A stretch of DNA of 64,000 bases from Panicum virgatum (GCF_016808335.1 NC_053147.1:69314960-69378959); one strand, 5' to 3'; numbered from the stretch's first letter, positions 22,259 to 34,100 are shown. A program made the numbers and translations. Notes: generated from the sequence alone by a model not told the origin.

Positions 22259-23140
22259 TTAGAGGTCCTTGCTGCCGGCGTCGTGGCGCGCGCGTGCGGC
22301 GGTGGCGCCGCCGTCGTCGTCGCAGACGCCGCGCTTGCCGTAGCAATGCAGGAACACCCAGAGCAGGGCGGCGTTGAGCAGCGTGTTGAAGACCCAGGCG
22401 CCGATGCCGCTGCACCCGCCGCCGACGGCGCCGAAGTGCATCCACACCACGCCCACGTGGCACGCCAGGTTGCACCCGAGCAGCGCGAGCTGGCAGGCGA
22501 GCGCGACGGGGGCGGCGCGCGCGGCGGGGAGCCCCGCGCCCACCCAGAACCGGAACCCGAAGGCGACGGCGTGCGCCAGCGTCGACGCCAGGATGGCCAG
22601 CACCTGGAACGACTGCGAGAACTCCAGCCACAGGAACGCCATGGCCACGGAGGCGGCGTGCGCGAACACCCGCGCCGCCGCGCCGCGCCGGCGCCGGAGC
22701 ACCGCGAACACGCCCCGCGCCGCGTGGAGGTACCGGGAGAGGTAGTAGGCGTAGGACCAGAAGAAGACGCGGCCAGAGGAGCGGGTCCCCGGCGGGAAGC
22801 AGAGGAGCCACCGGAGCGGCGTGGTCCGGCTCCGGCCGCGCCACGACCACCGCGTGTCCCGTATCTCCGCGACGGCCGAGAGCAGGGTGCCGGCGAAGAT
22901 GGCCGCCGACACGGCCGCCATGAGGAGCGCGTGCGCGGCGGGCACGGGGCCGAGCGGGAGCGGCTTCCGGCGGCGCAGGGCGGCCCCGAGGAAGGCGTCG
23001 AGGGCGAGGCAGAGCGCGACGTAGGAGGCGAGGGAGCCGAGGAGGAACGCCCAGGTGGAGAACCACAGGTCCGTGGGGCTCCACCGGAAGCCGACGATGG
23101 CCGGGTGCTCGGCGAGCCAGTACGTGGCGGCGGCTGCCAT
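22259..23140 (-). CDS. ELO (GNS1/SUR4) family-like membrane protein lacking the HXXHH box
   Basis: Single-exon frame of 293 residues starting at ATG 23140. An upstream in-frame ATG at 23326 lies beyond the TATA box, so the shorter start is preferred. The protein reads 'ATYWLAEHPAIVGFRWSPTD' at its N-terminus, has about six or seven hydrophobic segments, then 'GRVFFWSYAYYLSRYLHAARG', 'FLWLEFSQSFQVLAILAST' and a C-terminal 'GCSGIGAWVFNTLLNAALLW'. This order matches plant ELO-like proteins (Arabidopsis HOS3 group), which elongate very-long-chain acyl chains in the ER. At the place of the family HVYHH box this protein reads V-F-A-H-A-A, so only one histidine of the box remains. Condensing activity is therefore uncertain. 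Codons are very GC-rich, as in many grass single-exon genes. Confidence 0.75.
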   Translation of the reverse strand: MAAAATYWLAEHPAIVGFRWSPTDLWFSTWAFLLGSLASYVALCLALDAFLGAALRRRKPLPLGPVPAAHALLMAAVSAAIFAGTLLSAVAEIRDTRWSWRGRSRTTPLRWLLCFPPGTRSSGRVFFWSYAYYLSRYLHAARGVFAVLRRRRGAAARVFAHAASVAMAFLWLEFSQSFQVLAILASTLAHAVAFGFRFWVGAGLPAARAAPVALACQLALLGCNLACHVGVVWMHFGAVGGGCSGIGAWVFNTLLNAALLWVFLHCYGKRGVCDDDGGATAARARHDAGSKDL

Positions 23141-23236
23141 GGGCGGATCGCACCCCGGCGGAAGAGGTGGTGGCGATGGTGGTTGTGCGTGTACGGTGTG
23201 GAGGATGGAAAGGGATTTGGGGAGGAGAGGGCTGGA

Positions 23237-23246
23237 TATATATATA
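23237..23246 (-). promoter_or_regulatory. TATA box of the ELO-like gene
   Basis: TATATATATA about 100 bp upstream of ATG 23140 on the minus strand, which supports that start over the in-frame ATG at 23326. Confidence 0.6.
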
Positions 23247-23326
23247 GGATATAGCCGACCGCCATTGCCGGAGGTTGGTTGGTTTCTTCGTTCAGCTTCA
23301 GCCTTTAGCCTCCCTGTGTCGGTCAA

Positions 23327-26140
23327 GCCTCTTTTTTTTTTTGTTTCAATTTAGAAAGCTGGTATTTTTATTCTGTTTCTATCCTCGGTTTTTGACTTTT
23401 ATTTCTTCTCTTTTATTATGATGATTGTGATGAATCTCTAGAACCTCTTCTTTCTCCTTTTCAGACCAACAAAGGGATTGAAGGTCTAGTCTTCTAGAGG
23501 AGGCCACCAGCCAATTGTGAAATGTGCTAAAAAGTCATCTATTATTAGGATGGTATCGTATTATTAGGGCCACACAAGAGGGAGAGAGGACGGTTTGCAT
23601 GCTGTGCCGGCTCGGTTGGAGCATCCTTCATACATTTCTGCGTTTCCGGCTTCGGGGTCATGAGAAGTTTGTGTTTCGCCATCCAAAGTTGTCCGTCGAA
23701 ATGGGGCACTCAATCCTGTTTCTTCTTGATAAAAAAAAGGAAACAGGGGAGGAGTATTTCACAGACTGCGGTCGTTGAATGGAATTTTCTTTGGACCATA
23801 GAACAGTTCCGGCTTTGGGCAGGATCAGTATTTATGCAAATAAAGATAGCAATAGATGACTATGCAGGTTTCATTTTTTTTCTTTTCTTTTTAACAATGG
23901 CATGAGCTCTAAATTACAAAAACCCAAAGGTAGCAATAGAAAGGCCACTGTTTTATTCTTAATAATGGCAGCACTGCCCTGAACTGAATATTATAGAGAA
24001 GAGTTGAATTTAAATGACAAAAAGGCCAATATAATGAAATCTCAGTCGGCGTCAAACACACCACCATTCAACTGAATATTACTGAGTAGGAGTATTGTTT
24101 AAGGAATCCAATCCAGTCCTTAGCAGGTGAGGTGAGAATGAGAGGATGTGGTCGGCGGTCGCCACCGTTGCCTGCATCATACTACTAGTATTTCTTTTCT
24201 TGATACCTAATCTCATGTGATGTCCTCTGGCTTAACAAACTGCCCATCGACGCTGATTAATCTAATCACTAATCTATTCGCCTGCAGCAGCGAATACGTG
24301 TGTGTGTGTCTTGGAATTTGGAAAAACTAATCAACTAGGTGGCCGACTGGTTTATCTCCACCGCATGCACCTCATCCATCAGTTGCCCTGTCCTGAATTC
24401 TCTGCTCAAGCAACTTTCAGCCTTGGAAAAACAATTCATTAATTCATCTGTTCTAGAGGCATGCATCACGCACACAATTCTGCATAGACTCTGTCAAAGC
24501 ATGCGTGCGAAATAGAACAGGATGGAAAAGGACAGAAATAGAGGAACCAGGCATCTGTTGGTTTTTGGCTCTCAAGTCAAGTACCAACAGGCAGGTGCTC
24601 ATCATCATCACTTATCCTTTTGGTCATCCCTTTGTTGTTTTCCTCCTCCTTTTTCCCCTGCAGTGTGTGCCAACTGCCTGCAAGCCAAGTCAGTACGTGT
24701 TGGATTTGGATGAAGGAAAAGAGGACTAGTTGTGGATGGCTGGATGCACGAGGTGGTCGGTTGGCTCTTCCAAGTTCCAACCAACCAATGCTGCCGTTAC
24801 GTTGTACTAGAGTTCATCTGGATGAAGGCTAATTGCTGCGTCTGCGTGCAGCTTCAGTTCGCTGCTGAAAAGTCTGAAAACAAAGAAACATTTCACTTTC
24901 TAGAATAATCTAGGTCATTACTAGTTGCTTCATTCTTTCAAACTCTATGCTGTCAACAACAGTAAATTGCTGTCAGCCATATTTTCTAGGTAGCTGTAGA
25001 TATTTTACTTTCAGCTTTGATGCATCTGGGCTTCAGTTTTATGCATGAGCTAGATCGATCGAGTGCATGGATAACCAAAAGAGCATCAGACGATGGTGCT
25101 GCTCTACCAACCTTTCGCCAGCTTTTGATGAGCATAGAGGGGTCGGAACAACAGCACCTGAGAAGACCCAGTGGAGAAGCACACACTGGAAAATTATTAG
25201 GTTGGTTTGTTGGTAAAGGAGATTAATTATTAATACATAGATAACTGATGAAGAGACAAATAAAGTGTAAGGTTGGAACAAAGCAAAGCATGGAGGGGAA
25301 TTTGCCTTTACACATGCGTGGACGCAGGAGCATATATGATGTGTGTAGAGTGTCCGAGACCAACCTGTTCGACCATGTTAACAAAAACAAAAAAAGAAAT
25401 TTCAAGATCGATCATCAGGAGATGTGTAGTAGATGTGCATATATCATTGATATTAATTTCAAGAAGAAGAAAATTAAAAGAAGTACCAGTCGTCAGAGCT
25501 TCGGCTCCTCCAAAAATAGCTTCAGCTCTGGCTCTTCTAGTGGAGCAGTTTCTCTGGTGGTGATGGAGCCGTTTTTCAAAACATTCGCCGAAATAGCTTC
25601 TAGTATTGGTGTCTACTCACGGAGCCGTTTGGAGTCACATTTTGTGGCTCCACCTCTCTCCTGTGGAAGCCGAAAAGGCTCTAGCTGATTCAAAATGAAC
25701 CGTTTGATAGGACTCCGGCTAGAGTCGGTTTTGGAGCTCTACCAAAAAGGCTCCAAATAAGGTAGCAAACTTTGATGCATGTGATGCTGGGCGTGGACCG
25801 GTGCACGCAAGCAAAAGAGTCCAACAGGAGACTAGCTAGGTACAAGACAGGGCGGAAGAAAGTTACTGATGTATTAGAAAGAAAAAAAAAGAAAGGATAC
25901 ATTGCTGTCCAAGTCCAACAGGAGACTACTTATTACTCCATCCACTACTAGTCCACTAATAACAGCGGTCACGAAAAGCAGAAGGCGGGTGCTGCATCGA
26001 CGACGAGACGAGGACGGAGGAAGCTGCAGTTAGATATTTCTTCGCCCAATGTACAATCTTAGTTAACTTGTCAGTTAGATATTGATGCTCTACGACCAAT
26101 GCAAACTTTATGGAGTAGTATTTCTCGTCGCTTTTATTAC
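23327..26140. other. intergenic DNA
   Basis: About 2.8 kb with scattered short open frames and no recognisable protein. Apart from a probable small repeat at 25495-25755 nothing structured was seen. It separates the ELO-like gene promoter from the RING gene. Confidence 0.5.
25495..25755. repeat. probable small non-autonomous element (GGAGCC-rich)
   Basis: Repeated 'ggctcc/ggagcc' words in both orientations: 'cggctcctccaaaaa' near 25502, 'ggagccgtttttc' near 25567, 'ggagccgtttgg' near 25620 and 'aaaaggctccaaa' near 25746. These suggest a degraded foldback. Termini and target duplication are not clear. Confidence 0.35.
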
Positions 26141-26504
26141 GGCCCTGTTTAGTTCGTTTTACATGGAAACACAAAAAAATTTTCGTGAGAATCTTGCTAA
26201 TTTGAAGTACTAAATGAAGTCTATTTATAAAAATTTTTGCACAGATGAGTTGTAAATCGCGAGACGAATCTAATGATGCTAATTAATTCATGATTAATCA
26301 ATAATTAGCGGATGGTTACTGTAGTATCACTGTTGCAAATCATGGATTAAGTAGGCTCATTAGATTCGTCTCGCGATTTACAGTCCAACCATGCAAAAAG
26401 TTTTGTAAACAGACTTCATTTAGTACTTCAAATTAGTAAGATTCTTTTGTAAAATTTTGTGTTTACGGTTTTTTGTGTTTACGGGGTGGGAAATAAATTG
26501 GGCC
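26141..26504. repeat. MITE, 364 bp, long terminal inverted repeats
   Basis: Starts GGCCCTGTTTAGTT and ends ...AAATTGGGCC. The two halves are inverted copies: 'gcgagacgaatctaatgatg' near 26259 against 'ctcattagattcgtctcgcg' near 26356, and 'tactaaatgaagtct' against 'agacttcatttagtac'. No coding capacity. It is the best-preserved member of the group in the window. Confidence 0.8.
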
Positions 26505-27100
26505 TAAGAAAGAACGTCACCTCACCTGGAATGGAAAAAGCTAGCAGACCCGTCCTGGTGCTGGGGGTTGGCGAGAAGCACGTGACATTGCCTTGCTCGC
26601 TGCCTCGAATATTATTATTAGATTGGCATGGTGGCGAATCAATGAGACTAATAATAGGACCGGTGGGATTATTAATAAGATAGGAATTAAGAAAAAAAGA
26701 AGAAGAAGCGACTGTTAGCGTTCATTCTTCGCCGTCACCGCTTGCTTGCTATTAAAGAGTAATCAATCATGCATGTGAATGTGATGACTTGCTTCACTTG
26801 TTCGTCGTTGACTTGCTTGGAATCTTCGGACTTGCAGCTTCCTTGTCGTCTTCTAGAAGAGCCAGAGCCAGAGCCAGAGCCAGTTCATTTCATTTGAGGC
26901 CGAAGAACAAGCCCAGAAGCCAGCCCATTTAGCTGAACACAGAAAAGCGATTAGGAAAGAAATGCCTGGCCTGGCCTGGGCCTAGCTAGCTTGCTACTGG
27001 GCTGCCCAAGGCGATCCAGACGAATATACGGGTACGATGAGAATACGTACGTATCTGTACACCACTAGTAGCGATACGGACGGATTGACCAATTAATTAA
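26505..27100. other. upstream region of the RING gene
   Basis: Probably promoter DNA of the RING gene, with a short 'gccaga' repeat (gccagagccagagccagagcc) near 26864. No clear TATA box was assigned. Confidence 0.4.
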
Positions 27101-27111
27101 GTAATTAATTA

Positions 27112-27321
27112 ATGGCGACGGAGTCTTCCTCTGCCGTCCCGTCCCCATCGGCCGCGCCCCAGCTGCTGGCCTGCTGCTGCAGAGCTGCCCGCCCGCCCCG
27201 AAGCTTGAGCACAAGACCCCATTCCCTTCCTTCGAGGATCGGATCGGATCGGATCGGATTTCTCAGATCAGATCCACCGCTGCCGTCTCCGGCCGATTCT
27301 ACTCCATCCAGTCCGGTCCAG
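27112..27321 (+). other. candidate 5' leader exon (with uORF) of the RING gene
   Basis: GC-rich segment with a (GGATC)n stretch near 27234-27258, ending at CCAG|GTAACC, a good splice donor at 27322. ATG 27112 opens 70 codons to the donor. Joining to the acceptor before 29432 would put this frame out of phase with the RING start at 29445, so it could be an upstream ORF only. Support is base composition and the donor. No transcript evidence is available. Confidence 0.4.
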
Positions 27322-28312
27322 GTAACCTTCACTGCTCATTCCAATCCTTCCTCCTCCGAACCCCAGCGGCAGTCATCATCTGATCTACCCTACCCCGGGG
27401 ACCGGAGGGATTGCCCCAAACCCAGGGTGGGTCATCCGCTTTGCCTCCGTTAGCTAGCTACCTTATTACTGGGATTTGTTTGTTTTGTACACCAAGTGCA
27501 GCGGCGCAACTCAGATCGCGTTTCTCTGTCGCGAATCCCTCCGGTTCCTGCTGTGATTTCACTTCACAGATCTCTGGGGGCCGTTCCATTCCTGGCCAGG
27601 TGGAGCGCAGCAGCCGGCTCAGCTGACTGGGTAGTCTTCCTTTCCAGGTCTCCGATGACTAGTACTAGGGAGAATATGCAGTGGAAACTATGTAGTAGAT
27701 GGGATTATGGGAACATACAAACTACTCGTTTGCTTCCTCCGCTCCTCCTTGTTTCTGCAGGCCACTGAAACTCATCTCATTGCAACTCATTCTTTTGCAA
27801 AGGAAAGGGTCACAGTTTGTGCTTCGTTGTTACGCTATATATAGCAAAGGGTCAAAGGGATGATAGGAGCCGTAGCTCATCTCCTTGCAACTCTTTTTTT
27901 TTTTTGCAGCCTTTGCTGGCTCACTGAAACTGAATTTTCGCTCTCTCCCTGTTTCTGCAGGCCAGAGAAACCTATGCTGCCCCTATATATTACGTTGACC
28001 TTTTTTTACTCGTTTAGTACTTCCCTCCACCTGCAAATGCAGTTAGGAGCGAGTACTTACTAGGAACTGAAAACAAAAAAAAGTCCCTTAAACTTTCTCA
28101 GTTCTTCACACTCATTCGGCCGCCACTTGCGCATAAGCCTAAACCTAGCAACATGAAAATGTAGCCCTTCGTTTCTACCTGTAATGATGCACGCCAGGGA
28201 ATTCTATTGATCAATTTGTAATATCGTAATAGCATGGGCCATGGGGATCCCATCTCTCCAATACTAGGCTGGCTCTGTCGTTTGTTGAATCTGGTTTTGT
28301 CTTGACAAGCGC

Positions 28313-29038
28313 TGTATTCGCTTGGCTTGTCAGCCAACCAGCTAGCAGTACTGTTCTCTCATAATAAATCAGCACCAGCCACCAGCTACCAGCTAGTCAG
28401 CAGCAGGGTTAACCTTACCGGTGGGAACCGGTCTGGTTTGACCGGTTACCGGTCAAACCGGTCCGGACCGGTTCCGGTTTCGGCCGGTACCCAACCGGCC
28501 AAAATTCAAAATTTAAATTTAAATTCAAAAAATGAAAAATTCCCAAAAAATTCCTAAAAATACTTCAAGTTGCGATGAATCTAATGGTATCAAATTTTCT
28601 CAAAAATTCGTTCATTTAGTATAGTTTGCGGGGATTTAAAGTTAAATCAAAAAAGAAAAAGAAAAAAAATGGGCCGGCCCATTAAGGCCCACCAGTCAAA
28701 CCGGTCAAACCGGCCGGTAAACCGGTCAACCGGCCGGTAAACCGGTTGCACGGGAGCTTTTGAATTTGGATTTGAATTCAAACCGGTCAAACCGACCGGT
28801 AAACCGGTAAAACCGGCCGGTAAACCGGACGGAACCTGTTGCACGGGAGTTTTTGAATTTATTTGAATTTGGATTTGAATTCAACCGGTTCCGACCGGTA
28901 ACCGGTCAAACCGGTCCGGTAAACCGGAACCGGAGCCCGGCGGTTACCGGTTATCGGTCGGGAAATAAAACCCTGGTCAGCAGTACTGTTCTCTCATAAC
29001 AAATCAGCACCAGCTATCATCCACAGCCAAGCGAACAC
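28313..29038. repeat. small MITE interrupted by a hAT-type element
   Basis: Ends 'tgtattcgcttggct' (28313) and 'agccaagcgaacaca' (to 29038) are inverted copies with one mismatch. Inside, a segment 'agtactgttctctcataa' occurs twice, at 28347 and 28982, on either side of the hAT insertion. Without the insertion the element is about 150 bp. Confidence 0.6.
28404..28975. mobile_element. non-autonomous hAT-type element rich in ACCGGT dyads
   Basis: 572 bp with termini CAGGGTT...AACCCTG and an exact 8-bp target duplication GTCAGCAG at 28396-28403 and 28976-28983, the hAT hallmark. No transposase is encoded. Both subterminal regions are packed with CCGGTCAAACCGG-like and ACCGGTTACCGGT-like palindromes, and the centre is AT-rich. 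It sits in the probable 5' leader intron of the RING gene. Confidence 0.85.
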
Positions 29039-29444
29039 AACGAAGAAGGAATGAAGGAGCAGGGTCCAATGAACTCCGTCTTTCTGTCTGATTCTCTTTA
29101 GTTGGGAGGGACTAATCATGGTTAGATACATCTCAAGTGTGGTCAACCAACGGTAGGAACTGCTTCTAGATAGATAGCTTTCTTGAGAAACAAACTGGTG
29201 CAGATGTTAAATCCCTAGTCATAGCTAACACATTTTATAGCCGCATAGATATCTATATAGGATGCTGCCTATATACAGAGAACAGATGTTCAAAAAAATG
29301 TCTGTCGCTGCGAATATTCTCGAATAGAATACACCAACCTGTCAGTATTTACTAAAAAATACAGTCAGATTCTTGTTTCAGCGCATCCACTTTGTGTTTC
29401 TGACAGTTGTGGCAATTTCCATCCATTGCAGCTAATATCAGGAT

Positions 29445-30128
29445 ATGGCGGCAAATGTCGGGGAATCGACAAGCGGCAGCAGCAGCGGCGCTGATGCTGG
29501 GGGTAGCTTTGAGTGCAACATATGCTTTGAGCTGCCACAGGAGCCGATTGTAACGCTCTGTGGCCACCTTTTCTGCTGGCCATGCCTTTACAAATGGCTG
29601 CGCATCCACTCGCACTCGCCAGAGTGCCCAGTGTGCAAGGCTGTTGTCGAGGAGGATAAGCTCGTCCCCCTGTATGGCCGTGGCAAGGACCGCGTCGACC
29701 CAAGGTCAAAGAACGTCCCAGGGGCTGACATTCCCAACCGGCCAGCTGGGCAGAGGCCTGCAACTGCTCCACAGGCCGATCCTAACAACCACTTCCCCAA
29801 TGCCGATCCTAACAACCACTTCCCGCTGGCCAATGCACGGTGGGGGAACTATACGTTCTCGGCTGCGTTCGGGGGTTTGTTCCCGCTGCTCAGCTTCCAG
29901 GTGCATGGGTTCCCTGATGCAACAGCTTATGGTCAGCCGGCTGGGTTCCCTTACGGGTATGGGCACGGCCATGGGCATGCATTTCACGGTGGGCATGCAG
30001 GGCATGCTCACGCCGCAGCTCCCCGGCATGGACCGCATGGGCAGCAGCAGCAGCAGGCGGATGTGTACCTGAAGGCGCTGCTCATCCTGGTTGGATTTCT
30101 TGTGATCGCAAGCCTCATCACTTTCTAG
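29445..30128 (+). CDS. RING-type E3 ubiquitin ligase, RMA/RNF5-like, C-terminal membrane anchor
   Basis: Single coding exon, 227 residues. ATG 29445 lies 13 bases after a plausible acceptor (CATTGCAG), so an intron probably sits in the 5' leader. Residues 1-20 are Ser/Gly-rich. A C3HC4 RING follows at about residues 23-65: CNIC, then 'LCGHLFCWPCLYKWL', then CPVC. After 'DKLVPLYGRG' comes a linker with a tandem eight-residue repeat (DPNNHFPN / DPNNHFPL) and Gly/His-rich 'YGYGHGHGHAFHGGHAGHAH'. The last 17 residues (ALLILVGFLVIASLITF) form a tail anchor. RMA and RNF5 proteins are ER ubiquitin ligases in protein quality control. The tail anchor and the RING spacing support that group. Confidence 0.93.
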   Translation: MAANVGESTSGSSSGADAGGSFECNICFELPQEPIVTLCGHLFCWPCLYKWLRIHSHSPECPVCKAVVEEDKLVPLYGRGKDRVDPRSKNVPGADIPNRPAGQRPATAPQADPNNHFPNADPNNHFPLANARWGNYTFSAAFGGLFPLLSFQVHGFPDATAYGQPAGFPYGYGHGHGHAFHGGHAGHAHAAAPRHGPHGQQQQQADVYLKALLILVGFLVIASLITF

Positions 30129-31143
30129 GCCTGCTTGTTGGTGTCATACTGTTTGTCAGATTTGCTGGTAATAAGTGAGAGAAAGACATACAAGACAATT
30201 GCCGTGGTGATACGATTCCGATGTTGCTGTGTGCGTTTACCTAGCTCTCCATGCAGGACCAAATACGAATGGAGTGGTGCGTCTGCATGGAAGTGTTGAC
30301 AGAGAAATTGGTGTACATACTGTTTGGATGTGGTATACTGCGGTTTTGATTATACAAGAATAATTTGGACATGTGTTTGCTTGAATGAAACGTAGCAAGG
30401 GCATTTTGCCCTACATGTAAATTGTACTTTTTGATGAATCTGTAATGAACTAGCAAGGCATGCAGTTGTTAAGATGGGATGAGTCCAACAGCTGATGTTT
30501 AAATTTATATGGGACTGATGTTTATAGTTGAACTAGATTCAGAGTGGTGACAGACTCGTGATTCTCAGGTGTTTGATGTTGTTGTGTGTTAGGCAAATGA
30601 TCATGACTTGCCAACTGAGTGCACGGTCTTCATTCACCTGCTGCCAGGAAAAAGGCTCTGTTTGGTTTGAACTATGAAGAAGCAATCACACTCGTCCTGG
30701 TTAAGTGCACTTTGATTCCAATTTGAAACTGAATAATGTGGCCAAAAGCTTTCCGTTGAGTTTGAGTAAATTTTTTGCTCTGCCACTACTACCTACTAGG
30801 ACGGGAGTGGAGTTTGGTTCATGGGCCCTCACCGTACGGTTGGGCTGGGCTTGGGCCTCCAAATGGAACGGAACGGGACGGGCGTGGGGGATTCAAACGG
30901 GCGGGCAGGGAAGCGACTGAAAAGCAAAGGTGTCAGTGTACTGGAGGGAGGGAGCACGTGTCGACTTGGCATTGCGTGGCTGCGCTCCCCTCCCGCCTCT
31001 TTACCATTCCCCCCCGGACCCCAACCACTCCTCCCTCCTCTTCTCCGATCGATTCGAGGCCGCCGCGGCTCTTCAAAGCGGAAGAAACCCTAGCCGACCC
31101 TACCGGAGAGGAGATCAGAAGGAGGGGAGGCGGAGCATCAAGC
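30129..31143 (+). other. RING gene 3' region and ankyrin-TPR gene promoter
   Basis: The first few hundred bases are AT-rich and probably hold the RING 3' UTR. From about 30830 the DNA becomes GC-rich with pyrimidine runs, as expected for the promoter and 5' UTR of the next gene. No other feature was seen. Confidence 0.5.
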
Positions 31144-34100
31144 ATGCCGCGCCACGATATGTCGCTGCCCGACGCCTTCAAGCTCGTCCTCGGCAAAGGT
31201 TCGTTTGGTCTGGTTTGGATTTTTCCATTTTTCTTCCCCGTCTCCTAAATCCTCCATCTCACTGCTGCTGCATTTGCGTTTCTGGTTGCGAGCAGACCAG
31301 GATAAGTGGCCTCCGGAGGCGACCCTCCTCGTCGCCGCCCACTACGGCGACATCCGCCGCCTCAAGGGTACATGCGTAAAACCCCTACCCCTCTGCACTT
31401 CCTGTCTTGTCTTCAGTTCCTCCCTCCACTACGGCTCAGGGTTCTTGCCTTCTGCGTGCTCTAGATTTATTTTTCTGGAGCCGTATAGTAGGGAAAATAT
31501 GCTGGATTCCATCTCTGCGTTACACTGTCACTGTATTCGGGTTTAATCGTTGCACTAGTCGATGCTTTTGTCCTGGGACCTAATTTGAAGCACTTGGATC
31601 GGCAGATCTTCACCAAAAATTACATGCCAATGAAGAAAATGAAATAACAAGTCTGTTAATTGCATACGGATGGTTCTTTTTTTCTTTTTCTTTTTGCTTA
31701 TATAGGCTCACAAATCGACTTGTCCTGCCACAAAAGCTTCTTGATTTTAATTTGTTACCTAAAGCTGCTGAACCTTATTTTGTTCATCTCTGCATCTCAT
31801 TGTGTGAATAAAAACTGGATTTTGTAAACAAAAAATGTTTGGGTTTCCTGCTTTATATGCTCCTATCATGAGCCACCCTAAAATTACCCCCTTTTCCGTC
31901 TGTTTTCTTCATTCTTTTGATAACTGATGAAGAGATCGCAAAGAGCATCGATGTCGAGGGGAAAGGGCTTCAGGAGACCCTGGCCAATGCCAACTTCATA
32001 GGCATTTACGCCCTCCATTCAGTCTGTGACAGTGGGGACATGTATGCCCTCCAGTATCTGGTCGAGGACCTCAACATGGACGTCAACAAGCCTGACACTA
32101 TGCGAGGTGACCCACCATACAATGCCCATGTTTCTATTCACATCCTGCAAATTTTCCTCTTTGAGGTGACCACGGTCACAATGCTTACTTTGATTTCATT
32201 CGACTTAAATTGCATGGGCTGTGTTCTCTTTTTTCCTAGGTTTCACGCCGGCAATGCATGCCGTGTTATATGGGAACCTTCCTACCTTGAGGTTTCTTTT
32301 TGATCATGGCGCTAGTCTGCATGGACAGCACAAGGGACTTAGTCTTCTCCATGCAGCTGCAGAAGGAGGTATGATATAAACAGTACTTGACCGCTGAATA
32401 TTTTGTATCATTTTTTCATGGTTATTGTTCATCTGCCATCTGATTCCTCCTGCAACCTTTGAACCTTAACTGTGAGGAACATTTGGGTTTTTTTTAAGTC
32501 CTGCAGTTTGCTTTTGATGGAAAGTATGCAGCCACTTCATGTTTGCCATCACAACCATTGTCTCTTTTGCTTGTTTTGTGCGGTAATACCTTCCAGCATC
32601 AGAATTTATAAATGATATAGAACGACTTTACTTAGATGGAACTGCTGCTAAAATGGTTCAGTTGTTTATCCAAGGAATATACTTGTGCCTATGCGAAAAT
32701 GCTTCTACTTTATGTTCTTAGTCAGATGGTACAGTTATTAATCGGCTATGCTTGCCTATGTGAAAATGCTTCTACTTTATGGTCTTAGTCGGTGGTGGAT
32801 CCAAGGCCATGGTTGCAGCCCTGGTCCAAGGCCAGAAAACAAATGGTGATCTATTAAAAATTATAGAAATGTCAAAAGTGTAAAAGACTTGAGCTTGTGT
32901 TAATATTGGGCCAGCCGGAGCATAGTCTATTCTTGGCTCCACAGCTGTTCTTAGTCCTTTACTTTTCTTGCCATAAGTTAAAACAAGCCCCACTTTATGT
33001 GCTGTTAATGTCAAACAACATATGCATGTTATCTTTTCCTTCAGAAACTGTTCTTCATGTTTGTTACAGCACCTCACATTTTCTTCCCTTGATTATGTAA
33101 ATTTCCCCTGTTTATCATCTATGTATCGTCGTATGTAGGAATTGCATTTATTCAACTAATCTATGTATCTTCCATCAAGGTAGTCATTTTCACGTGTTCT
33201 GTTCTAGCTACTGAAGCAAAGTTTCTCCTTGCTTCGAAAAAGGTGCCTTTCTGTAGATGATTTGTTAAGCTACTAGGATAACGGATAACCATAAGTTCCC
33301 ATGTATTTTCTTAAGGAACTGTGAACTAAAAGGGCTTTCCTCTAACTATTAAAACTTTATTGCCCATAAACCTTTCATTTATAAACATGGCTACGATCAT
33401 CTGTTTTTCATATGTTTTGCCAGGGCGGCCTGAGATAGCCAAATTTCTGCTTTCTAGAGGAGCTCGTGCTGATGTGGAAGTGGAATCAGCTCCCTTCACC
33501 CCACTGTTCCTTGCTACTTATAGAGGATATGCTAGTATCCTGAAGATGTTTTTGGAGCAAAATGCAGATGTAATATGCTAACTATACTATTTCTACCTGA
33601 CATCTCTCAAGTTCAATTCTTTTCTCCTCGCAAAAAAAAAGTTCAATTCTTTTCGATTTTGCCCTGAAATCTGCATGGTTTGCTACTTTCTCCCAATGTC
33701 CTATTCTCAGTTTCTGTGAGCTTTGGATGTGTGAGCCAGCCCTAGCATGGGTATCTGGAGTGGACACCCAGACATAAGCAGTTCTGAGCTAGAAATAAAC
33801 AAATGAGAGCACATGAAGAACATATGACCTATATTCTTCCTTTTGCCTTTTCTCTCTCATTCTCTAGTGTCAATCATAATTTTCGCATTAATATAGATTT
33901 TTTTTGTTCTTCTAGCCCAATGTGTGTATGAATGATCAAACTACACCTTTAAACATGGCACTAAGACACTCTTCTGTGGCTTGTTTGAAGTTATTGGTTC
34001 AGGTACATTGTTATCTGTATTTTTATAATTTGATTGCAACGTGATTATTCTGCTGTGTTAGGCATCATTTTGTGGAGAAAGTGTATGATTGTTTTGTCTT

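Noticed and set aside
22133..23254. 373-residue plus-strand open frame opposite the ELO-like gene
   Set aside because: It is the GC-rich shadow of the minus-strand gene, with low-complexity Arg/Glu/Ala composition. The minus-strand frame has membrane segments and a TATA box.
29560..30072. 170-residue alternative frame in the RING gene
   Set aside because: Overlaps the RING frame, which has the complete zinc-binding pattern and membrane anchor.
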